Shown: positions 35,401 through 44,669 of the stretch, piece by piece | Layout of the letters: every line of letters starts with the position of its first letter | Numbering within the stretch: the first letter of the stretch is position 1 | Assembly: GCF_000210915.2 (NCBI RefSeq) | Contig: NC_016620.1 | Coordinates: 1,178,001-1,242,000 of the forward strand | Length of the DNA stretch: 64,000 nucleotides | DNA from: Halobacteriovorax marinus SJ | Lineage (GTDB): Bacteria > Bdellovibrionota > Bacteriovoracia > Bacteriovoracales > Bacteriovoracaceae | Direction of reading: 5' to 3' | Notes under the pieces: model-generated | Databases searched by the model: none | Told to the model about the DNA's origin: nothing | Seen by the model: only the letters and a program-made list of their open reading frames with translations | Position numbers and translations under genes: made by a program

Positions 35401-36294
35401 ATGATCCCATTTGCAAGTTTGGCAGATAAGAGAATGGCCGAGAAGATCGCTCAAGAAGGACGTTCTCAAAATATTTATATTGAAATAAAGAATGTGAATA
35501 ATGAATATATTCTCGAAGTAGATAAAGAAGAAAATATAGAAATTGCTACTGATATCTATCGAGTGATGATGGGATTACCTAAGCAGTTTACTCCATCAAA
35601 AGAGTGGAGTGAGATTGCAGCAGTTCCAATGGGTTTTGCTACTAAAGCTATTATAGTATTTTGTATTGCTGTCTACGCTCTCGATGCCTTAAAGATTATG
35701 CCAGAGTTATATTCAGTGATGAAGTTCTCATCTGATCCAAAACTTGGTCTTAATGAAATTGTCCAAGGTCAATTTTGGAGAGCGATTACTCCAATTTTTC
35801 TTCACTTTGGTTTAATGCATATCCTCTTTAATATGCTTTGGATGAAAGACTTGGGAAAATTAGTTGAAGTGGAGAGATCATCTAACTTTCTATTATTATT
35901 TATCTTAGTGGTGGGCTCTATCTCTAACTTCAGTCAGTACCTTATCTCAGGTCCAAATTTTGGAGGGATGAGTGGAGTCGTCTATGGTCTCCTTGGCTAC
36001 CTATGGATGTATAAGCGCTTTAATAAAGAATCAAAATATTCTCTTCCAAAGAGTGATGTTATCCTTATGGTTGGCTGGTTCTTCTTATGCTTAATGGGTG
36101 TCTTTGTTTTCTCTATCGCCAATATGGCCCACGCTCTGGGGTTGAGTTTAGGAATGTTTGCTGGAATATTCTATGGACAATACGACACGGGAAGGACCGA
36201 TATGAAAAACTCTCTTCTTTTTACATCTTTGGCAATTCTCTTTAGTGGACTAACACTTGGAGTAGAACTTTTTAAATTATCACAAATTCAGTAG
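35401..36294 (+). CDS. GlpG-like rhomboid intramembrane serine protease
   Basis: Rhomboids cleave membrane proteins within or near the bilayer. The first ~65 residues form a soluble domain like the N-terminal domain of E. coli GlpG (MIPFASLADKRMAEKIAQEG). Six membrane helices follow. HFGLMHILFNMLWM at about 138-151 holds the conserved His/Asn block; the nucleophile Ser191 lies in GGMSGVVYG and the catalytic His244 in NMAHALGL, spaced 53 apart as Ser201 and His254 are in E. coli GlpG. Length 297 is near that of GlpG (276). Substrate unknown. The gene has no clear partner: its neighbours are a small protein and a giant secreted protein. Confidence 0.93.
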   Translation: MIPFASLADKRMAEKIAQEGRSQNIYIEIKNVNNEYILEVDKEENIEIATDIYRVMMGLPKQFTPSKEWSEIAAVPMGFATKAIIVFCIAVYALDALKIMPELYSVMKFSSDPKLGLNEIVQGQFWRAITPIFLHFGLMHILFNMLWMKDLGKLVEVERSSNFLLLFILVVGSISNFSQYLISGPNFGGMSGVVYGLLGYLWMYKRFNKESKYSLPKSDVILMVGWFFLCLMGVFVFSIANMAHALGLSLGMFAGIFYGQYDTGRTDMKNSLLFTSLAILFSGLTLGVELFKLSQIQ

Positions 36295-36393
36295 TTTACT
36301 AGTCGCTAAGTTACTAAAGTAAAATACTCGGAATACCGAAAAGTTCTCTGAGAGTACCCTTGTTTAATAGGGTCATATTGAGAGAACTACACT

Positions 36394-39300
36394 TTGAAAA
36401 AGAATCTATTCTTTATTCTATTGATTTTTATTTGCGGGCAATTGGCAATTGCTCACGAATTAATTTATGAATCAAAGAGTTCTGACAATCAACATGCGAC
36501 AGCTGTTTATCACGATAAAGAAAGTGGTAAGATCGTTGTTCAAAAATTCGATTTCTCTAATTCATCAGTGAATGGAGAAAGTTTTAAATTCCCAGAGAGT
36601 GTAAACTCATTTGCAAGTGTATTCTATCCCCTTGAGCAATTAAGACCTAATATTAGACAAGAAATGGAAAGCATTGATCTCAATCAATCTAGTCCAGACA
36701 TTCAAGTAGAGCTAGAGAAGATAACTGGGGCGAGTAGAGAAAATGCAAGAGAAGTGATGCTGGCCCTGAATCAAAAGATCTATAATCAAAGATCGAATGT
36801 CGTCTTAAGTACAGGTGAAGGTCTTAAGAAAAGTCTCGCAGTAGTCTCTAGTTCTAATGGTAGACTAACTTTGGCCAAGGGAAGAAACCGTAAAATGACT
36901 GTCCCTGAAAATATCTCTTTCCCAAGAGATATCGTGAATAGATTATCTTCTAGGAAGTCGAGAGATCTTGATATTAGTTCACCTGGAAAGCTCTCCAGAG
37001 TTCTATCCTCTTTTAATTCTCTTATGCGAGAGTATGAATTTGATAGAAGTGTAAGAGATGATCTTCTTGAGAGATTATCAGCTCATAAGAGAGTTCTAGA
37101 TTCTAAAATAGCAAAGATGAGTCTTGTAAAATCTATCAATAAAGACGGTGAGAAGTATGATCTCTTTATGAATTTAGAAGATGGCTCTTTCTATCTTCGT
37201 CGAACAAAGGGTGATCGAATTGTTGAAGATGATTTCTATCCATTAAATGATGACAAAAACTTAGAAGACTTAAAATCAAAGTTAGAAAGATATGGTCTTT
37301 ATAATAAGAATGAGTTCGATAATACTTTTAAAGATTTCTACGTACAAAGTTGTGAACAGCTAGAAGGGCTCTATGGAATCCTTCCAGAGTTAGATGAAAA
37401 TATAAGTAGTATCATGAAGGTTACTGATAGATTGTGGGGAAGCTATCTTGAAAGTGCCGTCTCAAATAAGCCGATTGTCCTCGCCGATGGAAGTATGGTT
37501 CTTTCTATTTCCGCGCTGAATGAATCGCATAATGTGAAGGTAAACTATAATAGTGATGGAAGTATAAGTGATCTAAGTTTTGTTAATGAAGCTAAGGCTC
37601 AGAGAGGAAACCTAGAGATTGTAGAAGTTATAGAAAACGGAAAGAAGATTTTCAAAATTAAATTAAAGTCAGATGAAGGGGATATAGATCAATTTATATT
37701 TGATACTGAAACTGATAGCAGTGGAAAAAGTAAGCTCTCTGTTTATGTGAGAGGTGCTTCTACTGGTGATACTTTATATGATAAGAATGATTATCCTCTT
37801 GTGTTGAGTTCAAATAAGGTAATTTCTGTAGGAAATCGAGTACAACTTTCTAAGACACGTGTTAATCCATATCCTTCTAGTATATCTAAAGTAGATGGTG
37901 GTGGTGTTAAGTCATTTATCTTTAATAACTTCTTTAGCTTAGAGGATAAGAGAGAAAAATTAGCAGATGAAGTTAGGACTGCTGTTGGTTCACAGATTGA
38001 TTCAATCAATAAAGATGGTAATGAATATCTAAATCCTAATGAGATAAATAGTATCGTGTTAGATATAGTTCGCGATGTTGAAAAAGATATTCCGGAGTTA
38101 GAAGCAGATATTTCTAGGTTAACAGCTAAGACCTATGAACATGCCTATAAGAATTTTGTAAATAATATTGTTCCAAAGATGATTAAGGATTTAGTACCTG
38201 GAGAGAGTGATGAGTTCTATTCAGAGATTGCTCAATCTTCTATGGTTGATTTTCATAAATGCTTAGAAGCCGCATCTAGCAGGTCTAATGAAAAAGCTGC
38301 TGAAGCATGTATGAATGCCTATATGAAAGAGGCTCCTGTGAAGATAGGAGAGTCTATCTTAATAGATCAAATCAAAAGTAATAATCAAAGTGTTATTTTA
38401 GATACGGTTGTAAGTGAATACAATAAATGTATAAAAGAAAATTATGACAACACTTTAGATATGGGTTCTATTAAAGGCTGTATTTATAAGGCGATTTTTA
38501 CATCGGTGGATAAGGATATTGAAAAGGTTGTTTCTTTCTCACTCAGTGAAATGGAGAGAGACTATAAGAATCAAGGCAAAGATATTACACTTAGAGTAGA
38601 TTCATCAACTCTTGCCAAGGCGAAAGAAAATCTTAGAAAGTGTTATCAAGATAGTGACTTTATTAGTCCACGTTTCTTCAATGATAATTATAATCAACAG
38701 AAATTAAATACTCTTGAAGTAGATGAATTTAAAAATTCTCTATTTAAATGTACCTCAAGAATTGAACAAGTCGTTGGGCGTGAAGTTTCGGGAATTGTTC
38801 TCGATAATGAACTCTCTTCAATGGGAATTGAAGGGACTGAAAGAGAGAGTATTAAAGAGAGAACGATTTCAAATGGATACGATAATTGTATTTCCATACA
38901 AAGTGCACAGGCCAACCTTAGGGAAGAACGTGGAGAGTTCTATAAAGTTGAGGCAGCAAAATGTACACAGTTAGTTACTCTCACTGCTACTAATGAAGTA
39001 ATAACAAAGACATTAAAAGAAAAGCTAGGAACTGAGTTATGGGATGATCTGGCAACGAGAGATCAAGCTCCACATTTAAAGTGTTTTGAAGATCTAAAGT
39101 CGAAGGCCAGGGACCAACTTATCGAAAGTAATGACTCTATTGATTTTGAGACATCTTCAGCAGATTGCTTAAAAGAGAGTGTCATTTGGGCGTCTTTCTA
39201 TTTAGGTAAGACAGAGCTAGCTAAAATATTTGAAAGTGATCCCCTCTATAGAAAAGTACAATTGAATGAAGAGAGGAAGAGTTATTATGCATCTTTGATT

Positions 39301-41907
39301 CAATCTTGTTTTAAGGAAAAACTTAAGGAGTACTCAGAGATTAATAAGATTTCATCTTCTTTAGATAAGATCCAAGATCAGTGTAGTGTTGAGTTGATAA
39401 TGAGTGAGAGTGCAAAAGATGATATTCTCTCTCCAATCGTTACGGGAATGCTCGAAGATAGTGGAGTTGACGCTAAAATTATCGCTGATACTAAAGATAC
39501 AATTGTTAGTAAAATGAGCGCTAATGTTGCCAATGCCCTGAAAGGGAAGAGCTTATCTTTAGAAGAAGTGATAACTGAGTTTAAGAAAATTCAAGGTGAA
39601 GCAACTTATCTTGTTGCTGATAGAACTGTTGATCAATATGTAAGAGATATGATCGATCCTGAGCGAGCTGATGCCGTTTCTGCGTCTCTACGAGAAAAAG
39701 TCTTTAATGGAGAATATGACTTTAGAAGTAAAATACTTTCAGCAAATGGAAGTGATGAATTAAATAGAACTGTCGATGAGATGACTGAAATCGTTGCAAT
39801 TAACTTAACCGAAGAGGCATCTCGCTCAGAGGGAATGAAGCTCTTAGAGAAGGGAATTCTTAAAAATGAAAACGATGTAGAAAAACTAGCGCGCGGTGGT
39901 CGTAGTTCTATGGAGCAGTGTCTGAGAGAGAGACCTGCTAATGCAGTACTTAAAGAATATTTAGATAGCTGTGTATTAAAAGTAAAAACGGAAGTAACGT
40001 ACGATGTTTTTGATGATCAGCTTAAGTCTATCCTCTTTGAAGGTGATTTTGCTGGCTCATTTAGCGCCAGTGAAAAGCAAGAGCTATATAGTAAGTTCAT
40101 CAATGAGGACTTAAAGTCAGATATATCTAAGGCCTATGCTGACGATGGGCTAAATGAATTTCAAAATAAATTCACACTAAGAGCGACTTCAGCTATTGGT
40201 GAAAGAGTTATTAAAAAGTCTGTTCTAGATATCTATATGGGGAAATTAACTCCCAATGATGCCAATTATCAAGCAACACTCTCACAAGGAGAAGTTGTTG
40301 CTAGCGTGGCCAATACTGAACTTCAAAATTGTCTTTCAAGTCAAGATGGCAAAGAAATTATAGATACTGATAGCTGCATTGATAGGGCAAGACTTAAAGC
40401 AACAGAGTTAGTTTTTAAAGATAAGATAACACCATTTGTTTCACTACTGAGTAGTAACAAGAATGTTCAAAATCAATTTGTAGACTCTCAGATATCTACA
40501 TTTAAAAAATGTACGCAAGATTCCAAGTCTGCAGCTAAAGAATATACTGATGCTGTTAATAGCTGCTTATTAGAAAGTATTTTCAATATGGTCCAGGATC
40601 TTGTCGTGGATGCTAGTAAATCTACGGATTTCTTAGCAGACCTCTCTGAAAGAGACTTAGGGGCCCTAAAGGGTTGTATTGAAGATAGCAAGAGAGAGTT
40701 GGTAAAGTCTAATCGGGACTTCCAAGGAAAAGAAGCTCTTAGAAGTGAGCTTTATTCCAAAATTGAGAAAGGTGAAGAGTTCTGGCTACACTACTTTAAT
40801 GAGTCTCCAAGTGAGGACTCTCAAAAGAAAGTTGATTGGGCGATTGCTCTAGTTCAAGAGTGCGGTATTAGTTCAGCTGTTCCAAGCGTACTTCGAAGCT
40901 TAAGAATGTCTTCTCGAATTAAAGAGAATTTAGATATGAATCGCTCGCAAGAGCTCTATACTATCAATGCAATTTCTTCCCTAGAAAATTTTGCAAAAGA
41001 GAGCTTTGAAGATGGTAATTGGCTAACTTTAGAAAGCGTCGAAGAAAGCGGTGAAGGTCGTGGTGAAGATAGCTCAAGTGGAGAATTAGAGCTAAAGACG
41101 ATTGACGAATATATGCGCGAGTATATGCCAATGGTTGGCGAGTACTTAAAGAAATTGCATGACTATGACTCTGCTGGATCTAAGGAACTGCTAGATAAGT
41201 TCTTACAAGAAGTTAGATCTGAGATAAAAAATAAGAAGAAACTTTCTTTGGAAGATTTGAAAGCTCTACTCATGAAGTCTGATCTCATGGATTTAATTAT
41301 TGAATCTGAAGTCGCTAATTTTGTTATGAAAGAAGCGAGAGCTCCTCTTGCAGAACAAGGTGTAGGTGAGCAAACAATACTTCAACTTGGATCAAAGGAA
41401 GTTATAGGTAAGCTCTTTGATTCGACAAGAGGAAGGAAAATCATTTCGCAGATTAAGTCTGATTTTATTTCTCCTATGTTACAAGGTGAAGGTGGAAAGG
41501 AAATTCCTGAGAGCATTGTCACTGATGTCAAAAAGCTTCTCGTGAGTGATACTAAGAATGGTGGGTTTGTAGAAACATTGGCCGGGGCCATTGTACAAAA
41601 TAAACTAGAAGAGAAGAGGCCTAAGAATTTCGCCACTTCTGGTATTGCATCTGTCCTAGGTTACGACTCCGCAGATTTTAAGTGGAGTAATCTAAGATCG
41701 CGAAGGGCCTCTGGAGTTAGCGATTCAGAGCAACCTGTTCAACAGGCAATGGAATACTTTGGAGATCAAATTTTACTACCGATGTTAATGAAGGAAGATC
41801 TAGGCTCTAGAGTTGAAAAAGGAATCTTTAGCAATACTAAGATTGATATAATGCAAGAGAGACAAGATAAATTCTCTGAAATGGTTGAAGAGATAATGGA
41901 TTTGTAA
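36394..41907 (+). CDS. Giant exported protein with ten cysteine-pair modules (1837 residues)
   Basis: I do not recognise the family. A signal peptide (residues 1-20, QLAIA|HEL) follows a TTG start. Residues ~25-600 are mixed, with one isolated Cys near 322. From about 620 to 1490 the protein shows a loose tandem pattern of helical modules, each with two cysteines: 623/639, 679/696, 750/786, 832/857, 897/925, 972/997, 1176/1193, 1313/1328, 1373/1391 and 1428/1490. The first Cys is often followed by Leu, Ile, Tyr or Thr and preceded by Lys (KCLEAA, KCIKEN, KCYQDS, KCTQDS), the second by a helical Leu/Ile/Lys stretch. These are probably disulfide-stapled helical hairpins in the periplasm or outside. 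The last 350 residues have no cysteines and end in a charged helix. Single gene with its own terminator. Confidence 0.8.
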   Translation: MKKNLFFILLIFICGQLAIAHELIYESKSSDNQHATAVYHDKESGKIVVQKFDFSNSSVNGESFKFPESVNSFASVFYPLEQLRPNIRQEMESIDLNQSSPDIQVELEKITGASRENAREVMLALNQKIYNQRSNVVLSTGEGLKKSLAVVSSSNGRLTLAKGRNRKMTVPENISFPRDIVNRLSSRKSRDLDISSPGKLSRVLSSFNSLMREYEFDRSVRDDLLERLSAHKRVLDSKIAKMSLVKSINKDGEKYDLFMNLEDGSFYLRRTKGDRIVEDDFYPLNDDKNLEDLKSKLERYGLYNKNEFDNTFKDFYVQSCEQLEGLYGILPELDENISSIMKVTDRLWGSYLESAVSNKPIVLADGSMVLSISALNESHNVKVNYNSDGSISDLSFVNEAKAQRGNLEIVEVIENGKKIFKIKLKSDEGDIDQFIFDTETDSSGKSKLSVYVRGASTGDTLYDKNDYPLVLSSNKVISVGNRVQLSKTRVNPYPSSISKVDGGGVKSFIFNNFFSLEDKREKLADEVRTAVGSQIDSINKDGNEYLNPNEINSIVLDIVRDVEKDIPELEADISRLTAKTYEHAYKNFVNNIVPKMIKDLVPGESDEFYSEIAQSSMVDFHKCLEAASSRSNEKAAEACMNAYMKEAPVKIGESILIDQIKSNNQSVILDTVVSEYNKCIKENYDNTLDMGSIKGCIYKAIFTSVDKDIEKVVSFSLSEMERDYKNQGKDITLRVDSSTLAKAKENLRKCYQDSDFISPRFFNDNYNQQKLNTLEVDEFKNSLFKCTSRIEQVVGREVSGIVLDNELSSMGIEGTERESIKERTISNGYDNCISIQSAQANLREERGEFYKVEAAKCTQLVTLTATNEVITKTLKEKLGTELWDDLATRDQAPHLKCFEDLKSKARDQLIESNDSIDFETSSADCLKESVIWASFYLGKTELAKIFESDPLYRKVQLNEERKSYYASLIQSCFKEKLKEYSEINKISSSLDKIQDQCSVELIMSESAKDDILSPIVTGMLEDSGVDAKIIADTKDTIVSKMSANVANALKGKSLSLEEVITEFKKIQGEATYLVADRTVDQYVRDMIDPERADAVSASLREKVFNGEYDFRSKILSANGSDELNRTVDEMTEIVAINLTEEASRSEGMKLLEKGILKNENDVEKLARGGRSSMEQCLRERPANAVLKEYLDSCVLKVKTEVTYDVFDDQLKSILFEGDFAGSFSASEKQELYSKFINEDLKSDISKAYADDGLNEFQNKFTLRATSAIGERVIKKSVLDIYMGKLTPNDANYQATLSQGEVVASVANTELQNCLSSQDGKEIIDTDSCIDRARLKATELVFKDKITPFVSLLSSNKNVQNQFVDSQISTFKKCTQDSKSAAKEYTDAVNSCLLESIFNMVQDLVVDASKSTDFLADLSERDLGALKGCIEDSKRELVKSNRDFQGKEALRSELYSKIEKGEEFWLHYFNESPSEDSQKKVDWAIALVQECGISSAVPSVLRSLRMSSRIKENLDMNRSQELYTINAISSLENFAKESFEDGNWLTLESVEESGEGRGEDSSSGELELKTIDEYMREYMPMVGEYLKKLHDYDSAGSKELLDKFLQEVRSEIKNKKKLSLEDLKALLMKSDLMDLIIESEVANFVMKEARAPLAEQGVGEQTILQLGSKEVIGKLFDSTRGRKIISQIKSDFISPMLQGEGGKEIPESIVTDVKKLLVSDTKNGGFVETLAGAIVQNKLEEKRPKNFATSGIASVLGYDSADFKWSNLRSRRASGVSDSEQPVQQAMEYFGDQILLPMLMKEDLGSRVEKGIFSNTKIDIMQERQDKFSEMVEEIMDL

Positions 41908-41930
41908 AGGCCCTCAAATGATGGGCCTTT
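41906..41930. terminator. Bidirectional terminator between the giant protein and argS
   Basis: AAAGGCCC and GGGCCTTT, exact 8-base stem with a 9-base loop, starting inside the stop codon of the giant protein and ending two bases before the argS stop. Confidence 0.8.
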
Positions 41931-41932
41931 CG

Positions 41933-43690
41933 TTACATTCTCTCCGGAGCTTCAATACCGAGAAGAGATAGACCTTGCTTCATAACAAGACTTACTGACT
42001 TAGAAAGCTTAAGTCTTGCGTTCTTAAGAGTCTCAGTTTCTGCCTTCGCAATAGGGCACTCAGCATAGAACGTATTATAGAGCTTACCTAATTCGAAGAG
42101 GTATGAGCATAGTGCCGTGGCAGAGTTCTTCTCATGGCACTGAATAACAATATCATTAAAAGCTGAAATCTTAATCAGAAGTGCTAGCTCACTATCTTTT
42201 TCTAATTTTGAGAAATCTGCTTCTAGGTCACTAGAGTATCCAAGCTTCGTACAAAGTGAGTTTATTCGGGCATAGACGTATTGAAGATAAGGTCCAGTTT
42301 CACCATCTAGCTTTAACCATTCCTTCATATCAAAAACAATTTTTCTATTATTATCAAAACGAGTCATTCCGTAATTGATCGCCCCTCTGGCTATGATAGA
42401 AGATGTTTTTGCAATTTCTTCTTTATCCCATTCATCTTGATACTTACTCAAGTATTCATTGGCGATATGAGATTCCATTTGGTTAATTAAATCTTTTAGA
42501 GGGACAATATTACCCTTACGAGAACTCATGGCCCCATCTGGTAATTCAACAAAGTTGTACTGTAGGTGATGGCAATTCTTTGCTTGTTCAAAACCTATAT
42601 GTTCGAGGACTTTAAAAACTTGTTTAAAGTGAAAGGCCTGACGAGTGTCTACAATGTAAATATTATTTTCAACACCAAATTCTTCAAACTTCTTAACTGC
42701 AAGAGCAACGTCTTTAGTAGCATAGAGGCCAGTCCCATCAGACTTAATAAGAATACAAAAACCTAATTTGTCTTCTTCTAAATTCATACCAATGGCGCCG
42801 TCATCTTTGACTAATTTTCCTTCTTCATAAAGCTTTTTCGCTAACTCTAGAGATGGGCTATCTACTTCTGACTCAAAGAACCAGCGATCGAATTCAACGT
42901 CGGCCCACTTATAAGCCTCTTTCATCATCTCAAGTGACCAACCACGTGTCTCCTTCCAAAGATCGAAGTATTCTCCACTTTCATTTTCAAGCTCTTTTAA
43001 AATGGCCGTCAATTGCTCACGGTTCTTGGCCTCTTTCTCTGTACCCAGCTCATCTTCAAGAAGAAGATTTGCCTTAGTATAAATACTTCCTAGCCAAGGA
43101 CCTTTATCTGTTTCAGGGATAGATTCTTTATTGTGATACTTTAGATACCAAAGGCATTTGGCAACATGTGTCCCACTATCTCCCGGATAAGTTACTGCTA
43201 CAACTTCTTGATCTGCATACTTCTTAATTCTCACGAGAGCATTACCGAGACACAAGTTTCTCATATGCCCGACGTGTAATTCTTTGTGGGTATTTGGCTG
43301 TGAGTATTCAATCATTGTCTTTGGGCGTTCACTGACTAATTCCTTAGTAAAGAATTCCCCAGATAGAACTTCGTTAGTCAACTCACTACCTGTCTGAGCA
43401 GGGTTAATGAAGAAGTTTAGGTAAGGTCCAACATTCTTGGCCTCTTGGATAATACCTTGTGATTGAATAGATTTTGCTAATGTTTCAGCTATGAGATTAG
43501 GAGCCGATTTGGTTGCCTTTGCCAGTGGAAAACATGGAAAAGCAAAGTGACCCATTTTCATATTAGGTGCTATTGAGATCAGTGAGTTTATTTGCTCACT
43601 TGAGATTTCGGCACCTTGATAATTGGCACCAATAGATTGTTCAATAGCTTCAGTTAATTGTTTTAGGATCTTATTGTGTAAAATGGTCAT
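41933..43690 (-). CDS. argS: Arginyl-tRNA synthetase
   Basis: ArgS charges tRNA-Arg with arginine in the cytosol. The class I signature HIGH appears as HVGH within KELHVGHMRN (about residue 137), and the second loop as AMSSRKGNIV (about 380), a usual variant of KMSK in this enzyme. The N-terminal Add-1 domain (about 1-110), Rossmann core and C-terminal anticodon-binding (DALR) domain ending LLGIEAPERM are all present. Length 585 is normal. It stands alone, divergent from a small secreted-protein gene. Confidence 0.96.
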   Translation of the reverse strand: MTILHNKILKQLTEAIEQSIGANYQGAEISSEQINSLISIAPNMKMGHFAFPCFPLAKATKSAPNLIAETLAKSIQSQGIIQEAKNVGPYLNFFINPAQTGSELTNEVLSGEFFTKELVSERPKTMIEYSQPNTHKELHVGHMRNLCLGNALVRIKKYADQEVVAVTYPGDSGTHVAKCLWYLKYHNKESIPETDKGPWLGSIYTKANLLLEDELGTEKEAKNREQLTAILKELENESGEYFDLWKETRGWSLEMMKEAYKWADVEFDRWFFESEVDSPSLELAKKLYEEGKLVKDDGAIGMNLEEDKLGFCILIKSDGTGLYATKDVALAVKKFEEFGVENNIYIVDTRQAFHFKQVFKVLEHIGFEQAKNCHHLQYNFVELPDGAMSSRKGNIVPLKDLINQMESHIANEYLSKYQDEWDKEEIAKTSSIIARGAINYGMTRFDNNRKIVFDMKEWLKLDGETGPYLQYVYARINSLCTKLGYSSDLEADFSKLEKDSELALLIKISAFNDIVIQCHEKNSATALCSYLFELGKLYNTFYAECPIAKAETETLKNARLKLSKSVSLVMKQGLSLLGIEAPERM

Positions 43691-43724
43691 AATCGGCTCT
43701 AGTCTTTTATTTAATTACTTATGT

Positions 43725-43730
43725 TATACT
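43725..43730 (+). promoter_or_regulatory. Candidate -10 box (TATACT) of the small secreted-protein gene
   Basis: TATACT, 32 bases before the ATG at 43763. It implies transcription from about 43737, which excludes the in-frame ATG at 43721. No clear -35 hexamer. Confidence 0.45.
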
Positions 43731-43762
43731 TAATGAAATTCTTTAAAAATGCAAAGGTTATA

Positions 43763-44146
43763 ATGAAGAATATCGTAGGCTTTTTACTCATATTTTTAAT
43801 TTCATTTAGCTCTCATTCTCAGACGGCACAAAAGGCTCAGGAGATGCTAAATAAAGAGGAGAGAGATGCGACTTTAAGAAGGAGATTAGAGCCAAGAATA
43901 AGTGATAAGTACTATCTTGGACGTTTTCTCATTTACGACTGTGAAGGTCGACACTTTGCCTGTGTGAATTATCCAAGTTTCTTTAACTGCCAAGAGAGAA
44001 GAGAAAACGATAAGGAAAATAAGGAAGTTTACTTCTCATGCGCACCTTTAAAGCAATATGAGACGCTGAAAGATTGTACGCAAGCCTACTTGAACTACAT
44101 CTACCGCAGAACCAATAAATCCTTTTGTATTAATAAAATCTTTTAA
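43763..44146 (+). CDS. Small secreted cysteine-containing protein (127 residues)
   Basis: I do not recognise it. The start at 43763 (MKNIVGFLLIFLISF, AAAGG before it) gives a signal peptide cleaved near SHSQ|TAQ; upstream in-frame ATGs at 43721 and 43733 lie at or before the promoter. The mature part is basic and has six cysteines (in IYDCEG, FACVN, FFNCQE, FSCAP, KDCTQ and SFCIN), an even number that suggests three disulfides. The C-terminus overlaps the convergent acetyltransferase gene by four bases. It could be a secreted or periplasmic effector. Confidence 0.65.
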   Translation: MKNIVGFLLIFLISFSSHSQTAQKAQEMLNKEERDATLRRRLEPRISDKYYLGRFLIYDCEGRHFACVNYPSFFNCQERRENDKENKEVYFSCAPLKQYETLKDCTQAYLNYIYRRTNKSFCINKIF

Positions 44147-44580
44147 GAAATTGTCTTAAACATGAGAAAGTGAGGTCCAATAGATGGAACGTCAAACTCT
44201 TCTCCCACTTTCTCAAAGCCGACTTTCTGATAGAAGCCTTGTGCACTTGAGCGAGCGTTACACCAGAGCAATTGGCAGAAGTTTTGTTTAATAATTGGAA
44301 ATGCTGTTTTTAAGAGGGAAGAACTCAGGCCTTGTCCTCTATGGTCTGGAAGTGTGGCCATTCCTCTAAGTCTATACTGATATTCTTCTTCAAGTTTTGG
44401 ATTTTTTTCAAAGTAAAATGATGCAACACTGACAAGTTGAGAGTCAATAAAGGCTCCCAAGTGGAATGTTTGCTCATCTTCGTCATGCTCAAAGTAGCAA
44501 TCTTCGATTGGTCTACCAGGTCTTAGAACCAAGTTTCTAATGTGGTATGTATCGGCTGCATTTATTCTTAGTACTTTCAT
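44143..44580 (-). CDS. GNAT family N-acetyltransferase
   Basis: The protein belongs to the GNAT superfamily, which moves an acetyl group from acetyl-CoA to an amine. Acetyl-CoA binding motif A is visible as LPDHRGQGLSSSLLKTAFP at about 77-95 (R/Q-x-x-G-x-G/A pattern), followed by LLWCNARSSAQGFYQKVGFEKVGEEF, the usual motif B. Length 145 is normal. The substrate cannot be predicted. The 5' leader (from 44581) is CA-rich and lacks a clear ribosome site. Confidence 0.88.
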   Translation of the reverse strand: MKVLRINAADTYHIRNLVLRPGRPIEDCYFEHDEDEQTFHLGAFIDSQLVSVASFYFEKNPKLEEEYQYRLRGMATLPDHRGQGLSSSLLKTAFPIIKQNFCQLLWCNARSSAQGFYQKVGFEKVGEEFDVPSIGPHFLMFKTIS

Positions 44581-44585
44581 ATATT

Positions 44586-44620
44586 GTGTGTGTTGTGGGT
44601 AAGTGTGTTTATGTGTGTGG
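44586..44620. repeat. GT/CA-rich low-complexity tract
   Basis: About 35 bases of mostly G and T (GTGTGTGTTGTGGGT, then TGTGTTTATGTGTGTGG) on the plus strand; in the acetyltransferase leader it reads ACACACA-rich. It directly abuts the gene's start with no Shine-Dalgarno sequence. Confidence 0.55.
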
Positions 44621-44669
44621 TCTTTATAGGTAGATTAGCCCCCATTGTCACGTAAATAATAGGTTTCAC

